DNA of 64,000 bases, from positions 1-64,000 of the forward strand of contig CAJQUW010001718.1 in assembly GCA_907163375.1 (NCBI GenBank), read 5' to 3'. This document shows, one piece after another, positions 12,029-23,424 of this stretch (its first letter is position 1; the number at the start of each line of letters is the position of its first letter). The position numbers and the translations under genes are program-made. This DNA comes from Prostheceraeus crozeri (Eukaryota; Platyhelminthes; Polycladida; Euryleptidae). The notes beneath the pieces were generated by a model. It searched no databases. It was not told where the DNA came from and saw only the letters and a program-made list of their open reading frames with translations.

Positions 12029-12637
12029 TGAACCACAGAATTAGATTCATCTGCGCGCGCTTCGGTTTCCTAGAAAGGAAGAGTTATATGCAACCCTGAT
12101 ATCGAAATGGCGCATCACAGAATTAGACAACTTCGAATGGATAATTCGTGTATCGATTGCTATTGGAAATGGCAAACAATAAGCTGTCAGTAGAGGACAC
12201 CATAGCCAGTGAGAGATGTGTGCGTGCTGTGATATCACTTCGCACGCACCAAAACACATATCCCTGTCTTGGTTAACATTCGATTGTATGCACTATACAG
12301 TGAGAAATGCTGAGGAGAGGATGTGAAAACATCAAGTGAACTTATTTTCGTGCGCCGGCTACTTTTTTTAATAACGATCGGAAGGGCCAACATAATGGAG
12401 AAAACTTGTGCGCAATGATATGAATTCTTCGAATCTGAGGGAATTTTGGCAATCGAAGCACTTTGCTGGAACTCACATTAATCCGCAAGCGACGCACGAC
12501 TTTTTTTCCTATCTCTGTAAGGTATAAAGAATTCCTTTTTGCCCACTTAATAGGTTCCTCGATGTGCCGTCGATTTCGTATTAATCACACTTCTAACAAA
12601 CCGAAGCAGAGAAACAAAATATTTAATTCTGTAGTAT
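12029..12637 (+). mobile_element. Repeat A, TIR element, copy 1
   Basis: The left end CCACAGAATTAGATTCATCTG and about 90 bases inward are a degenerate inverted match of the right end, where CAAACCGAAGCAGAGAAAC leads into TTTAATTCTGTAG. The part from 12193 onward recurs on the minus strand at 63550-64000 and, in part, on the plus strand at 55800-56070. Target duplications could not be fixed. The class is unknown; no transposase is seen. Confidence 0.6.
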
Positions 12638-12929
12638 CAACAGATCTACGTACATTGGCATTCTTCAAATTATTTGTATGACAGACCAAGATAGTGGTAA
12701 AACGCTTCATGGCATGATGCACCAACGCTATGAGAGTGCAAATGTATGTACGAGCATGTAGCTGAATTAACGTCATTTAAATGGCTCAGAAATCATGACC
12801 TCATAGTTCTACAACTTTCACCAATGTAGATTTGCTGACATTCAGTGCAATGTATACAATGCAACGTATTTTATAGACAGTGAACTTAGTAAAACAATTA
12901 CCTGGCTTATCAGCATATATAGATGAGTA

Positions 12930-13024
12930 TATCGCCTCGTGCGTACATAGATGTTGCAAACTGTGGCCAGTTCCATTTTAGTCTGAAGAAGGACAAAGTC
13001 CGAAAGCTCAATGATAATAAGCTC
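12930..13024 (+). mobile_element. Penelope-like terminal fragment, second hammerhead-like core
   Basis: CTGAAGA (12983-12989), a GGAC-AAA-GTCC stem and GAAA (13002-13005) form the same core as the minus-strand segment at 11432-11454, again with one extra A before the stem. The upstream GCAAACTGTGGCCAGTTCCA is shared too. It is cut at the right by the BED-hAT copy that begins near 13028. Confidence 0.35.
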
Positions 13025-13027
13025 GAA

Positions 13028-13707
13028 GTCAATTGATAGGACTTCGCACTCCGGCCTATAACTAGACCCGAAATACAATACAAACAAATTATCTATCCCG
13101 TGCATATAGCTGTCACTGTCTTGATGTCAACTTCATCCGTCAAACAAAAGTACAGAGACACTGCTGCATGCAGAGCTTGTAATAGTTGAGGGAATGAACC
13201 GTGATTGTGATAAAAAGATTGTCTCTCGACTCGGTGATTTAGTAGAGAAGACAAGCCTTCCTAGACTCGATCACACCTACGCACCAAAAGTCACATCAGA
13301 GACAAAAATGAAACACTAGTTTGTTTGAGAACATTACCTCTGACCCTCACATCAATCGTGTGTAAATGGCTCCTCTAAAGCGCATATTAAAATCGAGTGT
13401 ATTCATATGTTTTGGAGAAGGATGGGGGATTTTCCTGCCTGGTAGAGACTGGAGACTGGAGAAAAACCATGTGAAGCACACATCAACAGAATGGGAGGAG
13501 CCGAGTCGTATGCATCCAACTTAAAGCGATATTTGATAAACTTTCATCGAAGATGAGTGATAATTGATAAAGCAATGAAAGTAGGTTCAGGTAAGCCTAC
13601 AATGATCTATCCTCTACCAGTTTAATATTAAAAAACTAGGCTTTCCAAACTTGCCACCCGGAGTCGGAGTCGGAGTCCTATCAAAATCATAGGATTCCGC
13701 ATCCCTG
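13028..13707 (+). mobile_element. BED-hAT family copy 1 (left end lost)
   Basis: The right end GGATTCCGCATCCCTG is the family terminus. The interior matches the other six copies, including the segment TTTAGTAGAGAAGACAAGCC and the BED-like ORF starting ATGGCTCC at 13366, which here is broken. The left terminus is missing or strongly changed, so no target duplication can be paired with the right flank GCAAAGTA. Confidence 0.8.
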
Positions 13708-13833
13708 GCAAAGTATTTCGTTTTGAGATTTTTTGGGATGCTAATGCTAAAACATCAAATATTTTCGCATGACATCCCAAGGAGATGTTTGTGACTGACG
13801 TATAAAGATGGTAAAATTCTGCATACTGCAATA

Positions 13834-14069
13834 CAGGGTTTGAACCGGCCGCCGGTTTATTTAAATAGACCCATGTCGACCGTTGACGACATTCAGTCTA
13901 GAATAAATTGCTCAGTCAATCATTGCAACATTAGGAGCATGTAAATGTAACATAATTTGAGAGCATCTGCACGTATGTCTTGTGACATAAATTTTGCGAA
14001 TTGTTCTTTAAACAGCTGAAAAATAATTGCTGTAAACCTACATTGCATGCACATGTAGTTCAAACCCTA
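13834..14069 (+). mobile_element. Composite repeat, left part, copy 1
   Basis: This segment begins CAGGGTTTGAACCGGCCGCC and ends TAGTTCAAACCCTA, an inverted pair. It matches 20912-22290 (with a hAT nested inside) and, inverted, 25644-26443 (with a BED-hAT nested). In the other two copies the next sequence is the LINE-like part directly; here 14070-14740 intervenes. No matched target duplication was found. Confidence 0.6.
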
Positions 14070-14740
14070 CTCGTTTTTAAGTTTGGTTGTTTTTCGCCCC
14101 GCCAGATGCCATCCATCCTTGGCATGTTGGTCTAAGAAAACCTCTTCTAGTTTCATGTGCTTCCTTTTGTCCTAACAAATTCCAAACATTTTATTTTCGG
14201 TTAGGTTCTGCTATGCTTCCTCAGGCTTGGAGAGACCTTCCATGTCGTATATGGTTGGCCTGGCCCCGCCATGTGGTATAGGTTGGAGGTTAGGGGCCGA
14301 AACCTTGCTTCATGCAACCACATGGTTCCTCCCTGATGACTCCATACATAGCAAACTTAATTTTGGTTTTTTTTTGTGTTTCTAATTTTCACCTTTTGTT
14401 ATTTTTAGTTAGCTTCTCGTCAGGTCCATGACGAACTCTTATTACAGTTCTTAATTGATAAAAAATATAAAAATTAAATCGTTTATAAGTATTAATTTAT
14501 TTCCCTTACCGTCTTCAGTTGAGTAGACTTGCCTTTATACGTATTTCAGTACCTGCTCTTTACTAGAGTAGGTTACTCTATGTTGTCAGTATTAATTTAT
14601 ATTCATTCGTTCATGACTTTTAATTACCTAATTATTTACAGGATTCCCCACTAGGGTAGTTGTTTAACTTTGGTATCTTCCGTTTCCTGGATTATTCGAA
14701 GTTTTTTTGACCGTGTCGTGTCTTGATTCGATTATCTCAA
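14070..14740. other. Sequence separating the two parts of composite copy 1
   Basis: In copies at 22290 and 25643 the AAACCCTA end and the LINE-like part touch. Here 670 bases lie between them, so this is probably an insertion. I see no clear terminal repeats or protein motif in it. Confidence 0.35.
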
Positions 14741-15894
14741 ACAAAGTTTCCAGAATCCTATATTCTAATCTGCATGAATTTTGGAAGCATTGTGCATTCC
14801 CCAGCCTCTCTCTTGTAAAATTGTTCCAGATCTTGAATAATTTTACTATGGCAATGGGATAGTTTATAGAACACGTGGAGCTTAGAGCTGCAATGAAAAA
14901 AGACTATGTAATATTCAAAGACTGAAAACTCTCCTATCTCTGTATGTTAAGCTTGTGGAAACAACTTATTTGTCCTCAACGAAGATATCGGATAATTTTA
15001 ATACATTAGAAGATGGGAGCTACCATGGATATTCTTGTACTCATCATAGATATATACCGTTTCCAAATTTTCTACGAGTTTACAGTCTTTATATCTTCCA
15101 CTGTCTTTGGCAATGAATAATAATGGATTTCAATGCAACCTGGAGCCTACTACCAGAGCATGTGATAGTGGATCAGGCATATTTGCTTGATAAGTGAACG
15201 GCACGCGATAAATTTTGATTGACGTTGTACAGGGACACTCAAATAGAAAATTGATGACAAGTTTGGCGAGGTCATTGTTCCAGACTCTTATACGTTATGT
15301 TGCGGTCATCAATGTAAACTCAAAAGATCTGAATTTTAACTTCAGTGGAGAGAGTTCTCAATTGACGCCGCAAATCACTAGAATTGCCTCACAAGTGAAG
15401 AAGTAAATCTCACTTCAGCGAATCACATTAAAGCGAGTTTGCACGTCGCAGACAAAACAGTTCGCAGCATTAGCACTTAGTCAAAGATCAAATAGGTCAT
15501 CTCAGAACTTTCATCGTTTGAAAAACTTTTATCATATTGGAACCTAGAATCTGTTGACCGATTAAACCTTTCTTGTGGAGGCAAGATATAGATATAAGCA
15601 TATGCTATTATCAATATGTCAACAATATATCAATGTCTGTTTGAGTCATTATTTTGTTCATGTGTTTTACATTTGCTTGTGTTGGATTGACTTTGATTAG
15701 GTAGTTAGGATTATCATAAATTACAAGGCAGGCCTACAATTTATTAGACTAAGTAGCAAATAAGTCATTAATCGTATTACTGCTCATCGCACAAAACATG
15801 CTATCAAAGTGCGAATAATTGCATTGCATAATATTGTCATAATGTCTGATGGCATAAGTTGAACAAATAATGTCTGACGATCAAAGCCTTAACC
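14741..15894 (+). mobile_element. LINE-like remnant of composite repeat, copy 1
   Basis: It starts near AAGTTTCCAGAATCCTATATT and matches 22291-22850 (plus) and 25643-24721 (minus). In the 22-kb copy the end reads HWNFRTSEEVNL-x-S-x-x-SFKIKL, the usual C-terminal tail of LINE reverse transcriptases. This copy is more decayed and has no long frame. It runs on into the GC-rich minisatellite at 15895, as does the inverted copy. Confidence 0.55.
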
Positions 15895-16445
15895 AACCAG
15901 TGCAGAAACGCCAGCCACCGTCCCCTCCCCTACCGACCGGTTTTGATGACATCGGTCACCGTCCCGTCCCCGACCGGCCGGTTTTGATGACGCCGGTTAC
16001 CGTCCCATCCCCCACCGACCGGCCGGTTTTGATGACGCCGTTCACCGTCCCTACACCTACCGGCCGGTTTTGATGACACCGGTCACCGTCCCATCCCCCA
16101 CTGACCGGCCGGTTTTGATGACACCGGTCACCGTCCCATCCCCCACCGACCGGCCGGTTTTGATGACACCGGTCACCGTCCCATCCCCGACCGGCCGGTT
16201 TTGATGACACGCCAGCCACCGTCCCATCCCTGACCGGCCGGTACAGAAACGCCAGCCACCGTCCCATCCCCCACCGACCGGCCGGTTTTGATGACGCCAG
16301 TCACCGTCCCATCCCCGAGTGATCGGTTTTGATGACACCGGTCACCGTCCCATCCCCGACCGGCCGGTTTTGAACACGCCGGCCACCGTCCCATCCCTGA
16401 CCGGCCGGTTTTGTTGATGCCGGCTACCGGCCCGACCCCCGGCTC
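15895..16445 (+). repeat. GC-rich minisatellite, about 11 units
   Basis: Units of roughly 45 to 55 bases repeat the theme ACCGGCCGGTTTTGATGAC, then ACCGGTCACCGTCCCATCCCC. Some units carry AGAAACGCCAGCCACCGTCC instead, the same text as the left edge. The long frames on the minus strand (GVIKTGRSVGDGTVT-type units) come from repeat lengths near multiples of three and are not a gene. A single unit of the same sequence is present, inverted, at 24628-24720. Confidence 0.9.
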
Positions 16446-17480
16446 CTAACGTGCTGTAATATGTACTAAATATAAAGAAAATGTCGCGTTAACAAAGAAG
16501 ATAAGACACAAGAAATGCGAGCAAAACTTTATCACTAATTCTTGAAATGTCTTTTCATTTTCCTGAATGACCCTCAAATTCTCTGCCAATTAATGGCTAG
16601 AAAATGTTTTATTTCAGCACCCATTCTGTGAATTTCTGCTCAGAGATGTGTAACCTGCTTGTTTATCCAATACTCGAAAAAGTTACGTGAATTTGCATTA
16701 CATGAACAAGGAATACATGTATGGCCACATCACTTGACTAATTCACCGATCTGGTGTATGAAGTGCCCGTTAGCTGACTTTGACGACCTTTGCCGCCGCA
16801 GTGCGCGTCAGTCAATGCAAATATACACCCACCCCAGCAGCGCACGTACAATGTTAGCTACTCGTATTCTGGAAATGACATTCATCAAATCCAGCGTTAA
16901 TGATATTGTTAACATTTGCGACCACCGATCGGTTTCTCACTTCTTACCTATCTTAATCTTTCCATTGCGGAAGGCATGCCCATAGAATCATGACGCTATA
17001 ATGCGGTAGGGGGATAGCAGGGATTTGTCCCTCTGTCAGTGATGTTTGAGATCCCCACCAGTGATTGAAAGCTATCCGACCCGGGGAGAAACCTAAATTG
17101 TCCCTCCCAGTGAGACACTTAATTGTATTTCACCATCAACTATCAAAACGTGTATGTACATGTGCTTCTATATACTTAAATTGAAAGCTTTTCTGATAAT
17201 TTCGTTCAGAAACCTGCATGAAAAGGCTAAATATTAATGATAGCAATTATTTCTATTTTCTAACACAGTCTGTAAAGTAAATTACATTTATAATCTACAA
17301 CACAAAAAAATCATCCCAATGTCCAATAGTCTTATCATCATTATCTACAGCATAAGACAGAATGGATGCATCACCCTATGAAATTTTCCAACTTCATATA
17401 TATAGTAAACTTCTTTGAATTCGGTGAAAAAAACTTCAAGCGCTGCATTAACGATTTCTGAATGTGATACTATGCTTATA
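16446..17480. other. No recognised feature
   Basis: The 108-codon frame at 16659-16985 has no motif I recognise and no supporting context. No terminal repeats are seen before the BED-hAT copy. Confidence 0.35.
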
Positions 17481-17488
17481 GATCATAT

Positions 17489-18168
17489 CAGGGATACTGA
17501 GTCCTATCACTTTGATAGGACTCCGACTCCGGGTGGCAAGTACCGGTATATAAAGGTTATTTTTTTAAAATAAACTGCTAACCTACATCATAGATCATTA
17601 TAGGCTTACCTGTACCTATTTTCAGTGGTCATTGATGTATCAATTACCACTCATCTCCGATGAAAACTCATCAAATGTCGCTTTAAGTTGGATGCATGCG
17701 ACTCGGCTCCTCCCATCTTGTTGATGAGTTCTTCACACGGTTTTTCTCCAGTCTTTTCCAAACAGAAAAATCCTCCTTCTCCAAAAAAATATGAACACAC
17801 TTTCGATTTTAATAAGCGCTTTAGAGGAGCCATCACACACGATTAACGTGAGGGTAAGAGGTTATGTTCTCAAACAAACTAGTATTTCATTTTTGTCTCT
17901 GATGTGACCTTTGGCGCGTAGGTGTGATCGATACTAGGAAGGCTTGTCTTCTCTACTAAATCACCGAGTGAAAAGACAATCCATTTTTCACTATCACGGT
18001 TCATTCCCTCAACTATTACAAGCTTTGCATGCAGCAGTGTCTCTGTACTTTTATTTGACATCAAGACAGTGACAGCTATATGCACGGCGATAGATAATTT
18101 GTTTGAATCATATTTCGGGTCTAAGCCGGAGTCCTATCATTTCATAGGACTCCGACTCCGCATCCCAG
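17489..18168 (-). mobile_element. BED-hAT family copy 2
   Basis: The left end is CAGGGATACTGAGTCCTATC and the right end GACTCCGCATCCCAG. The flanking 8-bp duplication GATCATAT is perfect (17481-17488 and 18169-18176). It carries the only intact version of the short BED-like ORF (17651-17836, minus). GGACTCCGACTCCGG repeats sit inside both ends. Confidence 0.92.
17651..17836 (-). CDS. Short BED-like zinc finger ORF of the BED-hAT family
   Basis: This 61-codon frame starts MMAPLKRLLKSKVCSYF, has two cysteines in CLEKTGEKPC and ends SNLKRHLMSFHRR before a stop. SKV-x-x-YF, then cysteines, then NL-x-RHL-x-x-x-H is the layout of the BED finger that begins many hAT transposases, but the usual C-x-x-C is spaced C-x8-C here. 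All better copies of the family (13366, 42635, 43461 and the 20-kb copy) keep this region and its position; most are broken by stops or frame changes, for example FLAW-stop in the 43-kb copy. No catalytic domain follows in any copy. Whether it is made as a protein is unknown; it could be a DNA-binding leftover. Confidence 0.55.
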   Translation of the reverse strand: MMAPLKRLLKSKVCSYFFGEGGFFCLEKTGEKPCEELINKMGGAESHASNLKRHLMSFHRR

Positions 18169-18179
18169 GATCATATTTA

Positions 18180-19430
18180 TCAAAAATATCAAATGCATGA
18201 TTGAGTAAGTCAGTAGGAGCCAAGTACATATTCTAGAAAGCGTGGTTCAATTAATTACCCAATAATTGGAATGATGACCCCTATTTTGCAGCATACAGTG
18301 GATTCAAAGAGGCATGGACGTGCAAAGACTGTACGGCAGTTATGTTCAAATGTCTTTAGCTCCTTTCCAATCATGATGCTCATCAATATCGTAAAAGACA
18401 ATAGGTTATGTTCGGAAGGAATATTTGTTTAATAGAGTCACTCAGCAACTATTGGACTGATTCTCGATTGTGTTAATGTCAGGACCAAATTCAGGCAAGA
18501 ATGAAGCAATTGGACAGTTTAATGAAGGACCAGGATAACACTGCTTCCGCGAGCGGATATAGTACACTGTCATTTCGGAAATGCGTACAGCTTCAGGTTC
18601 TTCGATCAGTTTTGCGTTCATGATGTACAAGTAGGCCCAAAAAATCAAAGTGCTCTTTCATCATAATTTTGTGGCGTTCCTCAATCATCTTGCGAAGTAT
18701 TTCGGGCTGTTCCTGTTTAATCGTTGGCTTTCTCACGGTCGGGCAAATCAAAGATTTGAGTTGCAAAAGATTCATTAAAAAACGTCACTCGGCGCCAGTC
18801 TTCCTCAGTGAATAGCTCGCACCTTTTGCAGAGGACAATGTTGTTATTTATATTCTTGGAAGATACAAGTGGTTTCTTTTGTCGGTCATATTTCAAACTA
18901 GCCACAGAAAGATTTCTTCTAACTCTTCCTTCACTAGCTATTGACAATTCACATAGAGACTTCTTCGGATATCAGCTGCAGATTTTATAGGAAGTCATTG
19001 AGTGAGAGTTTTTACTTCCGCAAGCAATAACTGATGCACTTAACAATATCTGTGCACAAAGACGCCACAGGATGTTTGAGGATACACAAGGAGCAGCCCT
19101 CAAAAACATTCTGCAAATGATATTGGATCAAGAGAATGCCATTCAACTTCTAAGCAAGTCATAACGTCCACAAAGCAGATTTTGTACCCGTATGCAAATC
19201 AGGTTATTACTTCCTGTTTCCTGCCTTTTGGAATTCAAATTTGAATCTTAAGGATTCTTTTATGCAATTCTTCTAAGATAGAATCGCAAATATGCTCTTC
19301 AAAACAATTATCTTCAAGTTTTAGAGTAAATCTCCAGACATGAAAAAGCTCCGGGTGATGCATCCAATCTGGCCAATACTGTAAACTTCTTCGGTCGTTT
19401 AACCCGTAACAGGTCAACGTCTAAACCAAC
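18180..19430 (-). pseudogene. Unrecognised coding-like remnants
   Basis: Four overlapping minus-strand frames (18947-18717, 18775-18593, 18648-18442, 19417-19235) have protein-like composition, for example VLCKRCELFTEEDWRRVTFF. They lie in different frames and none gives a family I know. They may be a decayed transposon gene or an old host gene. Low certainty. Confidence 0.25.
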
Positions 19431-19699
19431 TTACGAGGCCAAGGTCGGTTATTTTGACCGACCCTAAATTTTTCTAATTAAAAAATCGCTTTGATGATAG
19501 AAGTATTGTTCCATATTGATCTTTCCCACATCTTTGTATTTAAAGCTCGTCGATTTTCCCAGTTTCAGAAGCTTGCAATTCCCGTTTGCTTGTGCACATT
19601 TTTTGTGCTTGAGTGCTTGAAAATAGATCGATCTGCAGAAGATCAGTAACTCCACGGAGCTACGAAAGAAACACACATTATTTTCTATCACTAAATGAA

Positions 19700-20021
19700 C
19701 TTGATGGAATATGTTGTTTTTACTGTGGTCTACATTACGACTCAGGAATAATAAAGGAAGATACAAGATACATTCTTAGAAGTATCAATCACTTTGTAAT
19801 AAGATATGAATGCAGAAGTTCAGAAAAGTTTGTTTCATCTAAGTATTACGAGATGAGACAATACACTGTCAGACTGAGATCAATAGCGCAATTACGACAG
19901 AAATAACGGGTAAAATACACTGAAATGAGAACCGAGAAGAACAACCGCCTCCCCCCCCTAGTGAAAATGTTCTACTTTGCACCCTGCGGAAGGGAAAGGT
20001 GTGCCAGGTATGCTCTTCCGC
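19700..20021. repeat. Segment duplicated, inverted, at 43009-43331
   Basis: This sequence, from near ACTTGATGGAATATG to the BED-hAT edge at 20021, reappears on the opposite strand after the copy at 42276-43008, with very few differences visible by eye (including the ACAACCGCCTCCCCCCCC stretch). It continues directly into BED-hAT copy 3. No gene is recognised in it, although a 97-codon frame (19613-19906) crosses it. Confidence 0.8.
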
Positions 20022-20787
20022 CAGGGATGCGGAGTCCTATCATTTTGATAGGACTCCGACTCCGGGGGTTGATAGGACTCCGGCTTTTGATAGGACTCCG
20101 ACTCCGGGTGCCCAGCATGCAAAGCCTAGTTTTTTTGAAAAAAACTGGCAACCGACAATGCATGCCTGAACCTATATTTAGTTATCATTGCTGCATCAAT
20201 TGTCAATCATTTTCGATGAAAGTTTATCAAATGTCGCTTTTAAGTCGGATGCATACGACTCGGCTCCTCCCATCTTCTTGATGTGTGCTTCACACGGTTT
20301 TTCTCCAGTCTCTACCAGGCAGGAAAAGGCCCATCCTTCTCCAAAAAATATGAACACACTTTCGATTCTAATGTGCGCTTTAGAGGAGCCATCACACACG
20401 ATTAACGTGAGGGTAAGAGGTAATGTTCTCAAACAAACAAGTATTTCATTTTTGTCTCTGATGCGACCTTTGGTGCGCATGTTGTGATCGATACTAGGAA
20501 GGCTTGTCTTCTCTACTAAATCACCGAGTGAAAAGACAATCCTTTTTCACTGTCATGGTTCATTCCCTCAACTATTACAAGCTTTGCATGCAGCAGTGTC
20601 TCTGTACTTTTGTTTGACGGAGAAAGTTGACATCAAGACAGTGACAGTTGTATGTACGGTGATAGATAATTTGCTTGTATTATATTTCGGGTCTAGTAAT
20701 AGGCCGGAGTCCGGAGTCCTATCATATGATTGGACTCCGACTCCAGCAAAAATGATGGGACTCCGGGACTCTGACTCCGCATCCCTG
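20022..20787 (-). mobile_element. BED-hAT family copy 3
   Basis: The left end is CAGGGATGCGGAGTCCTATC and the right end GACTCTGACTCCGCATCCCTG without its first base; the TIR of 15 bases is perfect. Flanks are TCTTCCGC (20014-20021) and CCTTCCGC (20788-20795), seven of eight identical. The BED-like region lies near 20210-20410 on the minus strand with a frame change. This is the source-like partner of the copy at 42276. Confidence 0.92.
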
Positions 20788-20911
20788 CCTTCCGCACTGA
20801 GCGGCCGTGAAACAAGCTTCTTTACCTTGACAAAAAGATTAGATATCTTCACTATCTTCAGGATTCAAGGAAGATTTGACTGTGAGAATGTCTTAATATT
20901 GATAGAAACTG

Positions 20912-22290
20912 GCTGGCAAGTTTGGAACCGGCCGCCGACACAGTCATAAATTTTGAAGACTGACTAGCCTGATGGCCGACTTCTCATGACGACGGACGGT
21001 TGATTAATTCAATTAGGCTTATGTTGACCGTTGACGGCATTCACTCTAGAATATATTGCGCATTCAATCAAAAGAATTGCATTGCAAAAGTAATAAGTCA
21101 AGCATGATTAAAGAGCACCTACACGCATATGCAGCATGTTTATGTCAGTGGTGGGCAACCAAGTTGGGATAGCGGGCCACAAGGAATGGCCCGCGCAAAG
21201 GCTCGCGGGCCACCAATTTTAAAAGGCAGTGGTATAGATAGGCTTGATATTCTTTTATTCCGCACTTTTAAGTGCACGTATGGGCTGCTGTACCGTACGT
21301 GCATATATTATAGTGGTCGCATTATATAACAAAAGTTTACATGTAGTTGTATACAGATGCATTGTAAGCAACTAATTTGTTTAATATTAAGGAATCTTAA
21401 TTTACTTTCTACAATTCATGTATGTTTTGAAGAGCGAATAGGCCTACAACAAATCATGGAAGCTTTTCTTTTGTGTAAATAAACGGCAATTTGACATTTT
21501 CGGTGATTTGACCGACATTACCTTATTTCATCGAAAAACAACGGTCTGTAAATGCAGCGCAACTATCCGCCTGAAATCCGCACAAGATAAAATTGATTTT
21601 GTTGCAATTGTTGATCATGCTACGTGTACATACGTGCACATATGTCACATAAGCAAATACGGCTTTCAAAAACCGTGCATGGACTCCACAACTGGTAGTC
21701 GTGTGCTAATGCCAATCGAGTATACGAAATGTACATTAGTGCAGTAGTATACAAATGAGATCCAGCAAAAATATTTAAAAAAATGTTGGCCTGACAAAAT
21801 CTTGCAGTTGGATTCCTCCAGTCGTAGTCAAGGTCTAACTAATATAGCCTCTTTCTATGTTCATTGAAGCGTGGTTTATTACGCAGTCAAGCATGCTCAA
21901 CAGAGCATCGAATACTATGTGACTTAGCATAAACTCGCGCAGGTGATGACCATTTTGTGCTTATACGAGAAGATATTCCACACGAAAGGAGCATTATTGG
22001 ATAATTCGAATTTTTGTTTTTTGGGCCATCATATTGCTCATTTAGTTGTCAATTAATGGTTTTGCAAATTCTAAAGGGGATCCCAACCCTTAGATGCATC
22101 TTCCAAAGGTCGAAGTCGGAATTAGTCATTTTCACATCATTGATTCAAATAATGTCCGCGGGCCACTTTAGATATGAAAAGCGGTGGCGGGCCAAGCGTT
22201 GCCCCCCCATTGGTACATGTCACATGAAAGATATGAGCTGCTTTTTAAACGATGAAATTCTTAACTTACACATACAGTTTTAAACCCTAA
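20912..22290 (+). mobile_element. Composite repeat, left part, copy 2 (interrupted by a hAT)
   Basis: It starts GTTTGGAACCGGCCGCCG and shares TTGACCGTTGACGGCATTCA with copy 1. The matching resumes after the nested hAT, with TTTTTAAACGATGAAA leading to TTTTAAACCCTA near 22290. The LINE-like part follows at once. The nested element at 21146-22212 is therefore younger than this repeat. Confidence 0.6.
21146..22212. mobile_element. Non-autonomous hAT, CAGTGGTGGGCAACC termini
   Basis: The left end CAGTGGTGGGCAACC is a widespread hAT terminus. The right end, reverse-complemented, is CAATGGGGGGGCAACG. Words for GCGGGCCAC lie inside both ends (21172 and 22158). Flanks are GTTTATGT (21138-21145) and GTACATGT (22213-22220), six of eight identical. 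The 79-codon frame at 21508 inside is not recognised. Confidence 0.8.
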
Positions 22291-22850
22291 TTTATCTCAA
22301 ATATAGTTTCCAGAATCCAATATTACTGGCCTACTCGTATATATATTTAGTAAGAATTCTGTATTCCTTAGTCTATCTATCGCAAGATTATTCCATGAAT
22401 TGAATAATTTCACTACATGTGCTAGTTTAAAACACCTTTCATCCCTTTTACCTAAGGGGATATGTGACGAATGATTGGATTTCAATGCAGACAGAAATAG
22501 CTGGTCCTACAGTGGAACGTGGCAACAGATATCGCACAGGAACACGTCTTACTAAAGTGAAAATTTGATGACCATTTTTGGCGATTCTGTCCTAGCTTCC
22601 TATTCGTCAGCACTCGGTCATCAATTGAAGACTCAAAGATTTTATTTTAAACTTCAAAGGGAATTCTTAATTAGCGCAGTAAATCACTGGAATTTCCGAA
22701 CCAGTGAAGAAGTAAATCTCATTTCCTCTCACTCTTCATTTAAAATCAAGCTTAATGATGTGCACGCATTCTCGGAGACAAGACATTTCGTTGCATCAGT
22801 AATCGGTCAGTGAACATGCTGTTCATCTTATTGCGTCATTGTTGTACCCG
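22291..22850 (+). mobile_element. LINE-like remnant of composite repeat, copy 2
   Basis: The text begins ATTTATCTCAAATATAGTTTCC. Near 22675 the plus strand reads SAVNHWNFRTSEEVNLISSH followed by SSFKIKLNDVH, typical of the C-terminal end of LINE reverse transcriptases (WN-x-L ... SFK-x-x-L). Several stops and frame changes separate this from the upstream part, and the RT core is absent. Confidence 0.6.
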
Positions 22851-23420
22851 TTAACATAGCTGATAACAAAAGGAGGACCACCAACAAACTTCAAACAATG
22901 CTCCTGCCTTTCAATTTCATTTTACATTGACTGGCCATACAACATTCGAGAGAACATGCTCTTAGCTTTTCAATGAGGTATCACACATTCGAATGCTGTT
23001 ATTTTTAACAGTGAACCGTCAAATTGTAAAAATCGCTCTTTAGAAATCGCAAATTGTCAGTATGAAAGCATGTGAGCATGATGATGAATCACACATAAGG
23101 TGAATGGAGTCTCTCTGGGCATTCTTTTGATATATTGTTCGTCGAAATCGGTGAGATCATGATGTCACAAATATGTTGCGTAATATTCTGTTGCTGTGTT
23201 GATCGTTGAAAAGTTGTTTATCTTTTGGCGCTAACGAGGTCGCTAACACACAAAATTCCTATTCGGTGCCGAATTGATCTTATATGTCATGATAAGGTAC
23301 CGCAATCCCGGGTACGTTTCCAAAACCAGGGATTCCGTGTATATAAAAGTCCTGTTCCAGGATTTCGGGACTTCGAGACAAATCACTCTAAAGTTTGGAG
23401 TCGATGTCGTTTAAAAGATC
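22851..23420. other. No recognised feature
   Basis: No motif, long frame or terminal repeat seen. The next LINE fragment begins near 23425. Confidence 0.35.
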
Positions 23421-23424
23421 TGCA

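Noticed and set aside
13834-14069. A stand-alone hAT with CAGGGTTTGAACC ends
   Set aside because: The inverted ends fit, but the 8-bp flanks do not match (CTGCAATA and CTCGTTTT), and the segment is always next to the LINE-like part.
15870-16394. Four overlapping ORFs, or a CRISPR-like array of spaced repeats
   Set aside because: The units are contiguous with no unique spacers and the genome is eukaryotic; the frames are open only because unit lengths are near multiples of three.
16659-16985. 108-codon ORF with several cysteines and histidines
   Set aside because: The spacing of Cys and His fits no zinc finger that I know, and no copy or context supports it.
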